Positions 38,804 to 47,830 of a DNA stretch of 64,000 nucleotides are shown in pieces. This stretch comes from Streptomyces lienomycini (GTDB taxonomy: Bacteria; Actinomycetota; Actinomycetes; Streptomycetales; Streptomycetaceae). The stretch is from contig NZ_CP116257.1 of the NCBI RefSeq assembly GCF_027947595.1, positions 62,001 through 126,000 on the forward strand, given 5' to 3'. The number at the start of each line of letters is the position of its first letter. The stretch's first letter is position 1. Both the position numbers and the translations under genes were made by a program. The notes beneath the pieces are model-generated. The model had not been told where the DNA came from and did not search any database. It saw only the letters and a program-made list of their open reading frames with translations.

Positions 38804-39109
38804 TCAGGCTGCCTGGGCGGTGAAGGCCACTGAAAGGTCGCTGTTGGGCGTGATGTCCAGGTGCAGCGTGGATTCGAGAGCAGAGGCCAGGCGTTCGAGG
38901 AGGGGGATGGTCGGTGTGGAGCCGCCGTGCTCCAGGCGTGAGATGGCGGCTTGGGACATGCCCGCGCGTTCGGCGAGTTGGGTCTGGGTCAGCCCCAGGG
39001 CAGTGCGACGGTCGCGGATTGCCTTGCCGAACAGGTAGGCGCGGCGGGCTTCCTGGTATCCCTCACGCGCCCGGTCGGCATCGGTGATCTCCCAGCGAGT
39101 GTGGCTCAT
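38804..39109 (-). CDS. XRE-family antitoxin (HigA-like)
   Basis: A 101-aa protein with an HTH: RDRRTALGLTQTQLAERAGM and SQAAISRLEHGGSTPTIPLL. Its ATG overlaps the stop of the upstream toxin-like gene by four bases. Toxin-first order with a C-terminal-HTH antitoxin is the HigBA layout. It should neutralise the partner and repress the operon. Confidence 0.85.
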   Translation of the reverse strand: MSHTRWEITDADRAREGYQEARRAYLFGKAIRDRRTALGLTQTQLAERAGMSQAAISRLEHGGSTPTIPLLERLASALESTLHLDITPNSDLSVAFTAQAA

Positions 39110-39498
39110 GGGGTGTCCTCCGGGAAGCGGTCGTAGACGGTATGGGCGGGCGGGTGCTCGGCCTCGCACTCCTTCTGGACAGCCTGGGCCCGCTCTACCT
39201 CGGCGCTCTCCTGTGGTTTCGTCTTGGCGAAGACGGTGAGAAGTACGATGCGCCTACGCGGCGCGAGCCAGTAGGTGATGCGGTAGTGCTGCCGTCCGAG
39301 TCGGAACCGAAGCTCTCGTACCTTGCCGCCGAGGTGACGGCTGTAGGGCTCGTCGAGTATGCCGTCGAAGTCGACCAGGAGGTCGGCGTAGAACATCACC
39401 CGGCCATGGTCGTGCGGGGTCAGGGTGTCCAGCCATTTTTCGACCTTGGGTTCGAGGATGCTATATATCGTCGAGGGTATGGGCAATGTGGGCCCCAC
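39106..39498 (-). CDS. RelE/HigB-like toxin (phage Gp49-like family)
   Basis: A 130-aa protein. EPKVEKWLDTLTPHDHGRVM, SRHLGGKVRELRFRLGRQHY and RITYWLAPRRRIVLLTVFAK followed by KTKPQESAEVERAQ match the Gp49/HigB mRNA-interferase family (PF05973 type), including the basic residues of the active face. GTG start; an AT-rich TATATA patch at 39464-39469 lies inside the frame near the 5' end, so the promoter or a shorter start may be there. Confidence 0.82.
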   Translation of the reverse strand: MGPTLPIPSTIYSILEPKVEKWLDTLTPHDHGRVMFYADLLVDFDGILDEPYSRHLGGKVRELRFRLGRQHYRITYWLAPRRRIVLLTVFAKTKPQESAEVERAQAVQKECEAEHPPAHTVYDRFPEDTP

Positions 39499-39521
39499 CG
39501 GGGTCTGTCAAAAGCCCCTGC

Positions 39522-40109
39522 TCAGTGGACGGTCAGCTGAGAGAAGCTGATCGTGAGGGCCTCCGTCGAGGTGCCGTCCGCTCCGGCCGGAGACTGGTCG
39601 ATCCTGGTGACCCTGGGGTTCGCCATCTCGTACCGCTTCACGGGATTGTTCTGGTAGTCGAGAACGACGAGGGAGACGGTCTCGGGCGTGGTCTCTCCGG
39701 CCGCGAACCTGGTGAGCTCCTCGGACTTGGTCTGGCCGCGAACGATCACCGCCTCCCCACCCGCGCCGGCGCCGGGAATCAGGCGGCGAGCGGCTTGGCC
39801 GTTCTGTGACTGTTGCGTGGTCTGCTCGTCTGCTTCCGTGCGCAGGTCGGAGACCTCCGCGAGGTACTCGACGTCTCGGCCGTCCATGTTGAAGGCGAAG
39901 TTGCGCGAGGTGAGGGCGTCCCCCGCCAGGATGTCCTTCGTCTCCACCTTCTCGGTCGCGCTGGAACGGGGCTTCGCCTCGGCATCGGACGAGCCCGCGT
40001 CCGACGAGCCGCTGCCGCATGCGGTCAGCAGTCCCAGCGAGAGCAGCCCCGCGGTGGCCGCGCCTGCGATGCGACGGCGGCGAAGACGGGCGGAAGTGGA
40101 GCGGGCCAT
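39522..40109 (-). CDS. Lipoprotein with phage tail-tube (gp19)-like domain
   Basis: A 195-aa lipoprotein: signal peptide with lipobox LLTAC (Cys31), a Ser/Asp/Ala linker, then a beta-rich domain. The domain follows the T4 gp19/TIGR02241 tail-tube pattern: NFAFNMDGRDVEYLAEVSDL, ARRLIPGAGAGGEAVIVRGQ, VSLVVLDYQNNPVKRYEMAN and a closing ISFSQLTV strand. I know of no described role for a lipid-anchored version. The ATG follows GGGGATTCACC. It stands next to the accessory block but its codon use is normal. Confidence 0.7.
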   Translation of the reverse strand: MARSTSARLRRRRIAGAATAGLLSLGLLTACGSGSSDAGSSDAEAKPRSSATEKVETKDILAGDALTSRNFAFNMDGRDVEYLAEVSDLRTEADEQTTQQSQNGQAARRLIPGAGAGGEAVIVRGQTKSEELTRFAAGETTPETVSLVVLDYQNNPVKRYEMANPRVTRIDQSPAGADGTSTEALTISFSQLTVH

Positions 40110-40242
40110 GGTGAATCCCCTGTGTCGTCGGACGTCCCGTACCGGGCGTCACTGACACTTTCAACCCGCTGTGCGGCTTCCATTGTGGTCATGTCACGGG
40201 CTTGCTACCGAGGCTTCGGACGGTGACGGGTCCACAAGTGAC

Positions 40243-40608
40243 CTACCGCGCCACGAACTGGGTCAGGATCGCCTGGACCTCGTAGATGTCGACGCCCTTG
40301 GTGAAGGTCTTCTGGATCGGGGTCGCGCTGCCGGAGAGCCAGATCTTCAGTTCGGCGTCGAGGTCGAAGTGGCCGGCCGTCTCGACCGCGAAGTGCGTGA
40401 TGCTGCGGTACGGGATCGAGTGGTACTCGGTCTTCTTGCCGGTGATGCCCTGCTTGTCGATCAGGATCAGCCGCCGGTCGGTGAACAGTATGGTGTCGCG
40501 GATCAGCAGGTAGGCCGCGTGGACCTGCTCGCCGTGGCCGAGCAGGCGCGCGTACTCCTGCTGCGCCTGGGCCGGGTCGATGCTGTGTGCGTTGCCGAAG
40601 AGTGCCAT
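40243..40608 (-). CDS. PH domain-containing protein
   Basis: A 121-aa bacterial PH-like protein: LLIRDTILFTDRRLILIDKQ, KTEYHSIPYRSITHFAVET and FDLDAELKIWLSGS are typical of the bPH/YvbH family; a C-terminal helix (GVDIYEVQAILTQFVAR) closes the barrel. Role unknown; members may bind lipids or peptides. It is upstream-adjacent to nothing obvious and downstream of metG in the same direction. Confidence 0.88.
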   Translation of the reverse strand: MALFGNAHSIDPAQAQQEYARLLGHGEQVHAAYLLIRDTILFTDRRLILIDKQGITGKKTEYHSIPYRSITHFAVETAGHFDLDAELKIWLSGSATPIQKTFTKGVDIYEVQAILTQFVAR

Positions 40609-40658
40609 GGTTTCCCCCCATGTGAGCCGACTGTTTGTACGATCTTCGCAAACGCGGA

Positions 40659-40690
40659 GGCCCGGGAGAAGCTTCTGCCTCTCCCGGGCC
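40659..40690 (-). terminator. Hairpin terminator of metG
   Basis: Stem GGCCCGGGAGA / TCTCCCGGGCC (perfect, 11 bp) around a 10-base loop, 19 bases after the metG stop. Confidence 0.82.
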
Positions 40691-40708
40691 CCTGCTGTAG
40701 CGAGCGCG

Positions 40709-42325
40709 TTACGCCGTCGGCTTCTCCTCGAGACGCGGGAAGAGCACCGCGCCCTTGGTGACCGTCGCGCCGGCGGGCAGGCGGCCCCAGTCGGCCGCGT
40801 GCTGGACCTGCTGGTCCGCGAGGGCGCCCAGGGAGGGCTCGGCGCCGAGGGAGTCCCAGAGCTTCTGGGAGGTGTCCGGCATGATCGGGTTCAGGAGGAC
40901 CGCCACCGCGCGGAGCGCTTCCGCGGCCGTGTAGAGGATCGTCGCCAGGCGGGCCTTGCCCTCAGGGGACTCGTCCTTCGCGACCTTCCAGGGCTCCTGC
41001 TCGGTGATGTAGCCGTTGACCTGCTTGACGAAGTCGAAGACGGCCAGGATGCCGCCCTGGAAGTCCAGCTCCTCGCCGATCTTCCGGTCGGCCTCCGTGA
41101 CGGACCTGGTCAGGCCGTCGTGGATGGCCTTCTCGGCGTCGCCGTCGGCCGTCGCGGCCGGCAGTTCGCCGCCGAAGTACTTGCCGACCATCGCGGCCAC
41201 GCGGGAGGCGAGGTTGCCGTAGTCGTTGGCCAGTTCGCTGGTGTAGCGGGCGGAGAAGTCCTCCCAGGAGAAGCTGCCGTCCTGGCCGAAGGCGATCGCG
41301 CGCAGGAAGTACCAGCGGTACGCGTCCACGCCGAAGTGCGAGGTCAGGTCCTGCGGCTTGATGCCGGTCAGGTTGGACTTCGACATCTTCTCGCCGCCGA
41401 CCATCAGCCAGCCGTTCGCGGCGATCTTGCCGGGCAGGGGCAGGCCCTGCGCCATCAGCATGGCCGGCCAGATGATCGCGTGGAAGCGGAGGATGTCCTT
41501 GCCGACCAGGTGCACGTCGGCCGGGAACGTCGACTCGAACTTCTCGGGGTTCTCGTTGTAGCCGACCGCCGTGGCGTAGTTCAGGAGGGCGTCGACCCAC
41601 ACGTAGATGACGTGCTTGTCGTCCCAGGGGACCGGGACGCCCCAGTCGAAGGTCGAGCGGGAGATGGAGAGGTCCTGGAGGCCCTGGCGGACGAAGTTCA
41701 CGACCTCGTTGCGCGCGGACTCGGGCTGGATGAAGCCCGGGTTGGCCTCGTAGTGGGCGAGCAGCTTCTCGCTGTACTCGCTGAGCTTGAAGAAGTAGTT
41801 CTCCTCGCTGAGGATCTCCACCGGCTTCTTGTGGATCGGGCACAGCTTCTGGCCCGCGTACTCGCCCTCGCCGTCGAGCAGCTCGCCGGGGAGCTTGTAC
41901 TCCTCGCAGCCCACGCAGTACGGGCCCTCGTAGCCACCCTTGTAGATCTCGTCCTTGTCGTACAGGTCCTGCACGAACTCCTGGACGCGGTCGGTGTGCC
42001 GCTTCTGCGTGGTGCGGATGAAGTCGTCGTTCGCGATGTCGAGGTGCTCCCACAGGGGCTTCCAGGCCTCCGTGACGAGCTTGTCGGCCCAGGCCTGCGG
42101 GGTGACCCCGTTCGCCTCGGCCGTACGCATGATCTTCTGACCGTGCTCGTCCGTGCCGGTGAGGTACCACACCTTCTCGCCGCGCTGGCGGTGCCAGCGG
42201 GTGAGCACGTCGCCTGCGACGGTCGTATAGGCGTGGCCCAGGTGAGGAGCGTCGTTGACGTAGTAGATGGGGGTCGAGACGTAGTACGCCTTCGCTCCCC
42301 GCTTCTCTGATCCAGTGGCCGCCAT
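40709..42325 (-). CDS. metG: Methionyl-tRNA synthetase
   Basis: Class I synthetase of 538 aa charging initiator and elongator tRNA-Met. The HIGH motif is PHLGHAYT (27-34), the KMSKS loop is GGEKMSKSNLTG, and a CP-domain knuckle with CVGC ... LCPIHKK probably binds zinc through fewer than four cysteines. It lacks the C-terminal tRNA-binding dimer domain of the E. coli enzyme, as is normal in actinomycetes. ATG at 42325 gives the standard N-terminus. Confidence 0.97.
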   Translation of the reverse strand: MAATGSEKRGAKAYYVSTPIYYVNDAPHLGHAYTTVAGDVLTRWHRQRGEKVWYLTGTDEHGQKIMRTAEANGVTPQAWADKLVTEAWKPLWEHLDIANDDFIRTTQKRHTDRVQEFVQDLYDKDEIYKGGYEGPYCVGCEEYKLPGELLDGEGEYAGQKLCPIHKKPVEILSEENYFFKLSEYSEKLLAHYEANPGFIQPESARNEVVNFVRQGLQDLSISRSTFDWGVPVPWDDKHVIYVWVDALLNYATAVGYNENPEKFESTFPADVHLVGKDILRFHAIIWPAMLMAQGLPLPGKIAANGWLMVGGEKMSKSNLTGIKPQDLTSHFGVDAYRWYFLRAIAFGQDGSFSWEDFSARYTSELANDYGNLASRVAAMVGKYFGGELPAATADGDAEKAIHDGLTRSVTEADRKIGEELDFQGGILAVFDFVKQVNGYITEQEPWKVAKDESPEGKARLATILYTAAEALRAVAVLLNPIMPDTSQKLWDSLGAEPSLGALADQQVQHAADWGRLPAGATVTKGAVLFPRLEEKPTA

Positions 42326-42367
42326 GGTCGAAATCCTACTGGGCCCGTGGAGATCGACTCACACGCG

Positions 42368-42413
42368 TTTCGGGGGGTGGACGGAGGGCTTCCCCTTCGC
42401 CCACCCCCCGAAA
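42368..42413. terminator. Hairpin terminator of the VWA gene
   Basis: Perfect 13-bp arms TTTCGGGGGGTGG / CCACCCCCCGAAA with a 20-base loop, between the VWA gene stop (42442) and the metG start, where it insulates metG from the upstream gene. Confidence 0.82.
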
Positions 42414-42441
42414 GGGTTGATCGTGCGGCTGCTGTGCCCGG

Positions 42442-43962
42442 CTACGGGCGCCAGGTGGCCAGGATGCCCTCGTACAGCTCCTTGTCGGTCAGCTCCTTCG
42501 GGGTCTCGCCGGCCAGGAAGTGGGAGGCGTTGCCCGTCTTGAGCTTGCGGAGGTAGTCGAAGGCCTTGTTCTCCGGGTCACCGAAGGCGACGAAGGAGAA
42601 GTGGACGTTCGGGTGGTTCGCCGCCGCGTCGGTGAGGGACTGGGTGGCGGGGGTCTTGGCGTCGGGGGCGCCGTCGGTCTGGAAGACCACCAGGGCGGGG
42701 GTGCCGGGTTCCTCTTCCCTGGTGTGGTGGGCGAGGACTGCCTCGACGGCGGAGTGGTAGCTGGTGCGGCCCATGCGGCCGAGCGCCGCGTGCAGCTCGT
42801 CGATCCTGTTCTCGTGGTCGGTGAGGGCGAGGTCGCCGGTGCCGTCCACTTCCGTGGAGAAGAACGTGACGTGGACCGTGGCCTCGGGGTCGAGGTGCGC
42901 GGCGAGGGCGAGGGTCTGCTCGGCGAGGGCCTGGGCGGAGCCGTCCTTGTAGTACGGGCGCATGGAGGCGGAGCGGTCGAGGACGAGGTGGACCTTGGCG
43001 CGGGTGCCGGTGAGGTCGTGCTTCTTGAGGGCGGTGCCGGCTGCCTTGTAGGCGGTGGTGAGGGTGGGGGCCTGGGAGCGGAGTCGCGCCGCGGGGGTGG
43101 CGGGTTTGGGGGCGGGGGCCTCCGGCTGGAGGGTGGGGGACGCCTCGGCTTCGCCCTCGGCGTCCGTGTTCCCACCCGCACCACCCGTGCTGGTTGCGTT
43201 GTCGGGTGCGGGTGGCCCCTGTGGGGCGTCCTCGCCGTCGGCGGCCGCGGGTTCCGGGGTGGTGGCTGCCGGGGCGCCCGGGGCGTCCGGGGCCTCCGTC
43301 GGGTCGGGCTTCGGCTCAGTCTCCGGCTCCGGCTCCGCCTCGGCCTGCGGCTCCGCCTCGGCCTTGGCTTCGGGCTCCGGTTCCGGCTCGGCCTTGGGTT
43401 CCGGGCCCGGCTCGGGCTCTGCCTTGGCTTCAGGCTCCGCTTCGGCCTTGGCTTCAGGCTTCGGTTCCGGCTCGGGCTCTGCCTTGGCTTCAGGCTCCGG
43501 TTCCGGCTCCGCTTCGGCCTTGGCTTCAGGCTCCGGTTCCGGCTCGGGTTCCGCCTTGGCTTCCGGTGCCGGTTCCGGTTCGGGGGCTGCCTTGGGGGCC
43601 GGCTCGGGCTCGGAGGTCGCCTCCGGTTCCGGGGTCGGGTCGGAGGTCGCCTCCGGTTCCGGGGTCGGGGTCGGCTCGGTGGGCGGGGGCTCCGTCGGCT
43701 TCGGGACCGTGATGTTGGCGAAGGCGGCCTTGACCAGGTCGTGCTCGTCGGGGGTGGATTCCGAGCGGGGCTCGGGGATCTGGGAGGACTCCGGGCGGTC
43801 CGGGGTCTCGGCCGGCTCCGGGGATGCGGTGGGCTGGGACGGGAGCCTCGGCTCCGGCGCGGTGACCGGCGGTGCCGTCTCCTGCGTCGCACCCTCCGCC
43901 TGGGCGGTCCGTTCTTTGCGTGACCGGCCGAACGCGTTCCGCAGGAGAGTGAGAATGCCCAT
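42442..43962 (-). CDS. VWA domain protein, TerF-like, with long Glu/Pro/Ala repeats
   Basis: A 506-aa protein. After a conserved [19 protein letters not shown] start, residues about 75-250 are low-complexity Pro-Glu-Ala-Lys repeats. The last 210 residues are a von Willebrand A domain with the MIDAS motif DRSASM, then [11 protein letters not shown] and [12 protein letters not shown], as in TerF proteins of tellurite/stress clusters. No other ter gene is adjacent. It probably binds a divalent metal and protein partners near the membrane or in stress granules (inference). Confidence 0.85.
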   Translation of the reverse strand: MGILTLLRNAFGRSRKERTAQAEGATQETAPPVTAPEPRLPSQPTASPEPAETPDRPESSQIPEPRSESTPDEHDLVKAAFANITVPKPTEPPPTEPTPTPEPEATSDPTPEPEATSEPEPAPKAAPEPEPAPEAKAEPEPEPEPEAKAEAEPEPEPEAKAEPEPEPKPEAKAEAEPEAKAEPEPGPEPKAEPEPEPEAKAEAEPQAEAEPEPETEPKPDPTEAPDAPGAPAATTPEPAAADGEDAPQGPPAPDNATSTGGAGGNTDAEGEAEASPTLQPEAPAPKPATPAARLRSQAPTLTTAYKAAGTALKKHDLTGTRAKVHLVLDRSASMRPYYKDGSAQALAEQTLALAAHLDPEATVHVTFFSTEVDGTGDLALTDHENRIDELHAALGRMGRTSYHSAVEAVLAHHTREEEPGTPALVVFQTDGAPDAKTPATQSLTDAAANHPNVHFSFVAFGDPENKAFDYLRKLKTGNASHFLAGETPKELTDKELYEGILATWRP

Positions 43963-44125
43963 GTGCGCAACCCTTCGGGTGAGTTGATGCCGTCAATCCC
44001 TGGCCAGGACGGACACGTAAGGTTAGCGGTCCCGGCTTGTGATCTTGTGCAGGGTCTGACATGCGAGCGGCGCCGCGTCAAGGCCGGATCGAGACGTCGG
44101 CGTAATTCCCCCACCGCTTCCCCGG

Positions 44126-44147
44126 GTTCACCGTGCGTTCACCGCGA
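44126..44147 (+). promoter_or_regulatory. PHO box (PhoP-binding direct repeats)
   Basis: Two 11-bp direct repeats GTTCACCGTGC and GTTCACCGCGA. They match the Streptomyces PHO-box repeat (GTTCACC core) and lie about 80 bp upstream of the PhoX-type phosphatase start. Activation under phosphate starvation by PhoR/PhoP is expected. Confidence 0.85.
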
Positions 44148-44225
44148 CGCCCGGTCCCCGCACGGGTGTGCGCCTACGGTCGCGCTGACACCAGGGCATT
44201 CAGGGATTCTCAAGGGGAGAACACA

Positions 44226-46307
44226 GTGCGCAAGCTCCTGCCGTTGATCGGAACGCCGTCCGGTTCGCACCCCGGCGGCCGGTCCGCGATGACCTGCCGC
44301 TTCCGGTGCGGTGACGCCTGCTTCCACGAGGTGCCGAACACCAGCGGCAACGAGTACGTCGGTGACGTCATCGCCGGTGCGCTCAGCCGCCGTTCCATGA
44401 TGCGGGCCGCCGCCGTCGTCACCGTCGCCGCGGCGGGTGCCGGGGCCGTGGGGGTGGCGGGGGCGCCGTCCGCGCAGGCCGCGCCCGCGGCGGGAGGGAA
44501 GGGGCACGGGAAGCCGTCCCGGGACCGGGCCGCGCGGGGGCTGCGGTTCACGCCGGTCGCGCCCAACACCGAGGACGCCGTGACCGTTCCGGAGGGGTAC
44601 CGGCAGGACGTCGTCATCCGTTGGGGTGAACCCATTCTGCGCGGGGCGCCCGCCTTCGACCCGGAGAAGCAGAGCGCCGAGGCGCAGGCCGGGCAGTTCG
44701 GGTACAACAACGACTTCCTCGCGCTGCTGCCGCTGCGGGGCGAGCACGACCGCCAGCTCCTCGTCGCGAACCACGAGTACACCGACGAGGTGCTCATGTT
44801 CCGCGGCTACGACCCCGAGAACCCGACCCGCGAGCAGGTCGAGACCGCGTGGGCCGCGCACGGGCTGTCCGTCGTCGCCGTGCAGGAGGAGAAGAGGAGC
44901 GGGCGGCTCACGGCCGTGTCGCGGCACCGGCTGAACCGGCGGGTCACCGCCACCACCGAGTTCCGGCTGACCGGCCCGGCCGCCGGGTCCGACCTGGTGA
45001 GGACCTCCGCCGACCGCACCGGCCGCAAGGTGCTCGGCACCCTCAACAACTGTTCCGGCGGCACCACCCCGTGGGGCACCACGCTCCACGGCGAGGAGAA
45101 CTTCAACCAGTACTTCGCCCACGCCTCCAGCGCCACCGACAAGCGGTACGGGATCGGGACCGGCGCCACCGAGCGCAAGTGGGAGCGGTTCGACCAGCGG
45201 TTCGACCTCGCCCAGGAGCCGAACGAGGTGCACCGGTTCGGGTACGTCGTCGAGCTGGACCCGTACGACCCCGAGTCCACGCCGCGCAAGCACACCGCGC
45301 TCGGCCGGTTCAAGCACGAGGCCGCGACCGTGCGGCTGACGCACGACGGGCGGCCGGTCGTCTACACCGGCGACGACGAGCGGTTCGACTACTTCTACAA
45401 GTTCGTCGGCAGCAAGCGGATGCGGCACGGCAACTCCCGCTGGGCGCGCGAGCACAACCTCTCCCTGCTCGACGAGGGGACGCTGTACGTCGCCAAGCTC
45501 GACGGCGACTCCCCGGACATCGAGATCGACGGGACGGGAACGCTGCCGCGCGACGGCGAGTTCGACGGCGGCGGCGAGTGGATTCCGCTGGTGACCGCCA
45601 CGGAGCGCGGTGCCGTCTCGCACGTCGAGGGGATGAGCGCCGAGGAGGTGTGCGTCTTCACCCGGCTCGCCGGGGACAAGGTCGGCGCGACCAAGATGGA
45701 CCGGCCCGAGGACATCGAGCCGTCGCCGGTCACCGGCAAGGTGTACGTCGCCCTCACCAACAACTCCAACCGGGGCAAGGCCGGTTACGCGGGCCCCGAC
45801 GAGGCCAACCCGCGCAACTCCAACAAGCACGGCCACGTCCTGGAGCTGACCGAGCGCTGGAACCGGGCCGACGCCACCCGCTTCGGATGGTCGCTGTTCC
45901 TGGTCGCCGGTGACCCGGAGGACCCGGCGACGTACTTCGCGGGCTTCCCCAAGGACCGGGTCAGCCCGATCTCCTGCCCCGACAACGTCGCCTTCGACGA
46001 CCACGGCAACCTGTGGATCTCCACCGACGGCAACGCGCTCGGCACCCACGACGGGCTGTTCGGCGTGGCGACCAAGGGCGACCGGCGCGGTGAGCTGAAG
46101 CAGTTCCTGACCGTGCCGACCGGCGCCGAGACCTGCGGTCCGCTCGTCCAGGACCGGCGCGTGCTGGTCGCGGTGCAGCACCCGGGCGAGGTCGACGGCG
46201 CCTCGGTGGAGCAGCCGGCCAGCACCTGGCCCGACGGGCCGGGGAAGATCGTGCGCCCGGCGGTCGTGGCGGTGTGGCGCGCGGACGGCCGGGACGTCGG
46301 CGTCTGA
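44226..46307 (+). CDS. PhoX-type alkaline phosphatase (DUF839), Tat-exported
   Basis: A 693-aa secreted enzyme. It has a Tat signal (SRRSMM at 54-59, then a hydrophobic AVVTVAAAGAGAVGVAG segment) after a conserved pre-signal segment (CRFRCGDACFHEVPNTSGNEY). Family motifs include NNDFLALLPL, ANHEYTDEVLMFRGY, NNCSGGTTPWGTTLHGEENF and PDNVAFDDHGNLWISTDGNA. PhoX enzymes use Ca2+ and Fe3+ and release phosphate from esters outside the cell. GTG start behind AAGGGGAG. A PHO box upstream strongly supports phosphate control. Confidence 0.92.
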   Translation: MRKLLPLIGTPSGSHPGGRSAMTCRFRCGDACFHEVPNTSGNEYVGDVIAGALSRRSMMRAAAVVTVAAAGAGAVGVAGAPSAQAAPAAGGKGHGKPSRDRAARGLRFTPVAPNTEDAVTVPEGYRQDVVIRWGEPILRGAPAFDPEKQSAEAQAGQFGYNNDFLALLPLRGEHDRQLLVANHEYTDEVLMFRGYDPENPTREQVETAWAAHGLSVVAVQEEKRSGRLTAVSRHRLNRRVTATTEFRLTGPAAGSDLVRTSADRTGRKVLGTLNNCSGGTTPWGTTLHGEENFNQYFAHASSATDKRYGIGTGATERKWERFDQRFDLAQEPNEVHRFGYVVELDPYDPESTPRKHTALGRFKHEAATVRLTHDGRPVVYTGDDERFDYFYKFVGSKRMRHGNSRWAREHNLSLLDEGTLYVAKLDGDSPDIEIDGTGTLPRDGEFDGGGEWIPLVTATERGAVSHVEGMSAEEVCVFTRLAGDKVGATKMDRPEDIEPSPVTGKVYVALTNNSNRGKAGYAGPDEANPRNSNKHGHVLELTERWNRADATRFGWSLFLVAGDPEDPATYFAGFPKDRVSPISCPDNVAFDDHGNLWISTDGNALGTHDGLFGVATKGDRRGELKQFLTVPTGAETCGPLVQDRRVLVAVQHPGEVDGASVEQPASTWPDGPGKIVRPAVVAVWRADGRDVGV

Positions 46308-46360
46308 GCCGACGTGTGAGCCGACGTCTGGCTCGGCCGGGGAAGCAGGGGGGAGAGCGG

Positions 46361-47377
46361 TCAGCCGGCCGCCGCGTGCAGGGTCAGGTCGACGACCAGT
46401 GCGCGGTGGTCGGTGCCGGCCAGGTCCAGGAACCGGGCGTCGTGCGCGGCGAAGTCCTCGGACACCAGGACGTGGTCGATCTGCGTGCCGAACACGGGGA
46501 GGGTCCTCGCGGGCCAGCTGGGCGTGCGGTCCTCGCCCGCGAGCCGGGCCGCGTCGCGCAGCCCCGTGTCCAGGACGCGGCGGAAGGCGGCGTGGTCCTG
46601 GGAGGCGTTGAAGTCCCCGGCCAGGACGGTGGGCGCCCCGCGGTCCCCGGCGGCGGCGTCGCGCAGGGCGTCCAGCTCCGCGCGCCACAGGTCCACCTGG
46701 TCCGCGAGCGGCGGCATCGGGTGGGCGAGCCGGAGCCGTACGGCGTGGCCGCGCACGTCGGCGACGGCGGCGGGCATGCCCATGGTGCCCCGGACGCCGG
46801 GGGCGGGCCGGAGCGGGAAGGCGCTCAGGATGACGGAACCCTTGGACCCGGCGCCCTCGACGGCCTGCCGGTGGGGGTAGTCGGCGGCGAGGTCGCGCCG
46901 CAGCGCCGCGCCACACGTGGACTCGCACTCCTGTACGAACACGAGGTCGGGTTTCTCGCGTCGCACGGCGGCGATCAGCGCGTCGGTGCCCTGCCCGAAC
47001 TCCACGTTCGAGGTCAGCACCCGCACCTCGGCGACGGGCGGCCCGGTGGGCTCACCGGTCTTGCCGTAGGGCTCGATGAACCACGCCAGCAGCCCGAGCA
47101 GCGCGACGCCCCACACGGCGCCGGTCCACCACCGGGCGAGGAGCGTCAGCAGCAGCCCGGCGCCGGTCGGGACCAGCAGCCAGGGCAGGAAGGCGAGGAG
47201 TTGCGGCACGGGGGTGATGCCGTCGGTGTCGGCGGCGCGGCAGCCGACGACCACGCTCACGCCGGTGAACAGCAGCCCCGCGCACCAGGCTCCGAAGCGG
47301 CGTCCGGCGCGGCGGGGCGCCCACCCGTCGTCGGCGTCCGCCCACGTGCCGGTCGCCGTGTCGGTCTCGGTGTCCAC
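46361..47377 (-). CDS. Membrane-anchored endonuclease/exonuclease/phosphatase family protein
   Basis: A 338-aa protein with three N-terminal membrane helices (to about residue 105) and an outward EEP domain: LTSNVEFGQG, FVQECEST, LAGDFNAS, QIDHVLVS and DHRALVV are the catalytic metal-binding motifs. Such proteins are extracellular DNases or phosphoesterases. It lies immediately after the PhoX gene in convergent orientation, so a phosphate-scavenging nuclease is an attractive idea; no PHO box was seen by eye at its start. Confidence 0.88.
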   Translation of the reverse strand: MDTETDTATGTWADADDGWAPRRAGRRFGAWCAGLLFTGVSVVVGCRAADTDGITPVPQLLAFLPWLLVPTGAGLLLTLLARWWTGAVWGVALLGLLAWFIEPYGKTGEPTGPPVAEVRVLTSNVEFGQGTDALIAAVRREKPDLVFVQECESTCGAALRRDLAADYPHRQAVEGAGSKGSVILSAFPLRPAPGVRGTMGMPAAVADVRGHAVRLRLAHPMPPLADQVDLWRAELDALRDAAAGDRGAPTVLAGDFNASQDHAAFRRVLDTGLRDAARLAGEDRTPSWPARTLPVFGTQIDHVLVSEDFAAHDARFLDLAGTDHRALVVDLTLHAAAG

Positions 47378-47413
47378 GTCCCGGCCCTCCGCTCGCGGTT
47401 GCGATGCCCGAAT

Positions 47414-47785
47414 CTACGCCCGGCCGTGGAACTCCCGGACGACCTCGATGCGGCCCACGATGTGCCGGTTGAACTCCGCCAGTTCCTCCGCCGGGACCCA
47501 CAGTTCCAGGATGGTCTCGCCGCCTGCCCGGCGTACGGGGTAGCGGGCCAGGAAGGCGGTGTCGGCCTCGAACCGGGTCACGTATCCCGAGCCGGACGCG
47601 GGGACGTTCCAGTCGCGGGCGATGCGGACGGCGTAGTCCTCGTCGAGGACCGGGTAGAAGATCGGCTGCTCGGGCAGGCGCGGCGGCCAGGCCGTCCAGC
47701 CGGAGGCCTCGACGAGGGCCAGCTCCTCGGGGCCGGTGGGCCGCCACAGGGTCGTCGTGCCGCTCTCGGTCCGCTGCTCGGTCAT
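47414..47785 (-). CDS. Conserved hypothetical protein (annotated elsewhere as ADP-ribosylation/crystallin J1-like)
   Basis: A 123-aa soluble protein with the pattern TTLWRPTGPEELALVEASGW, PRLPEQPIFYPVLDEDYAVR, IARDWNV and LELWVPAEELAEFNRHIVG. I recall this family under the odd name ADP-ribosylation/crystallin J1; the sequence has none of the catalytic motifs of ADP-ribosylglycohydrolases. ATG at 47785; a longer frame upstream lacks support. Function unknown. Confidence 0.75.
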   Translation of the reverse strand: MTEQRTESGTTTLWRPTGPEELALVEASGWTAWPPRLPEQPIFYPVLDEDYAVRIARDWNVPASGSGYVTRFEADTAFLARYPVRRAGGETILELWVPAEELAEFNRHIVGRIEVVREFHGRA

Positions 47786-47830
47786 GGGCGGCGACGCTAT
47801 CCGCCCGGGCGCGGTCCCCGCCAAGGGGTT

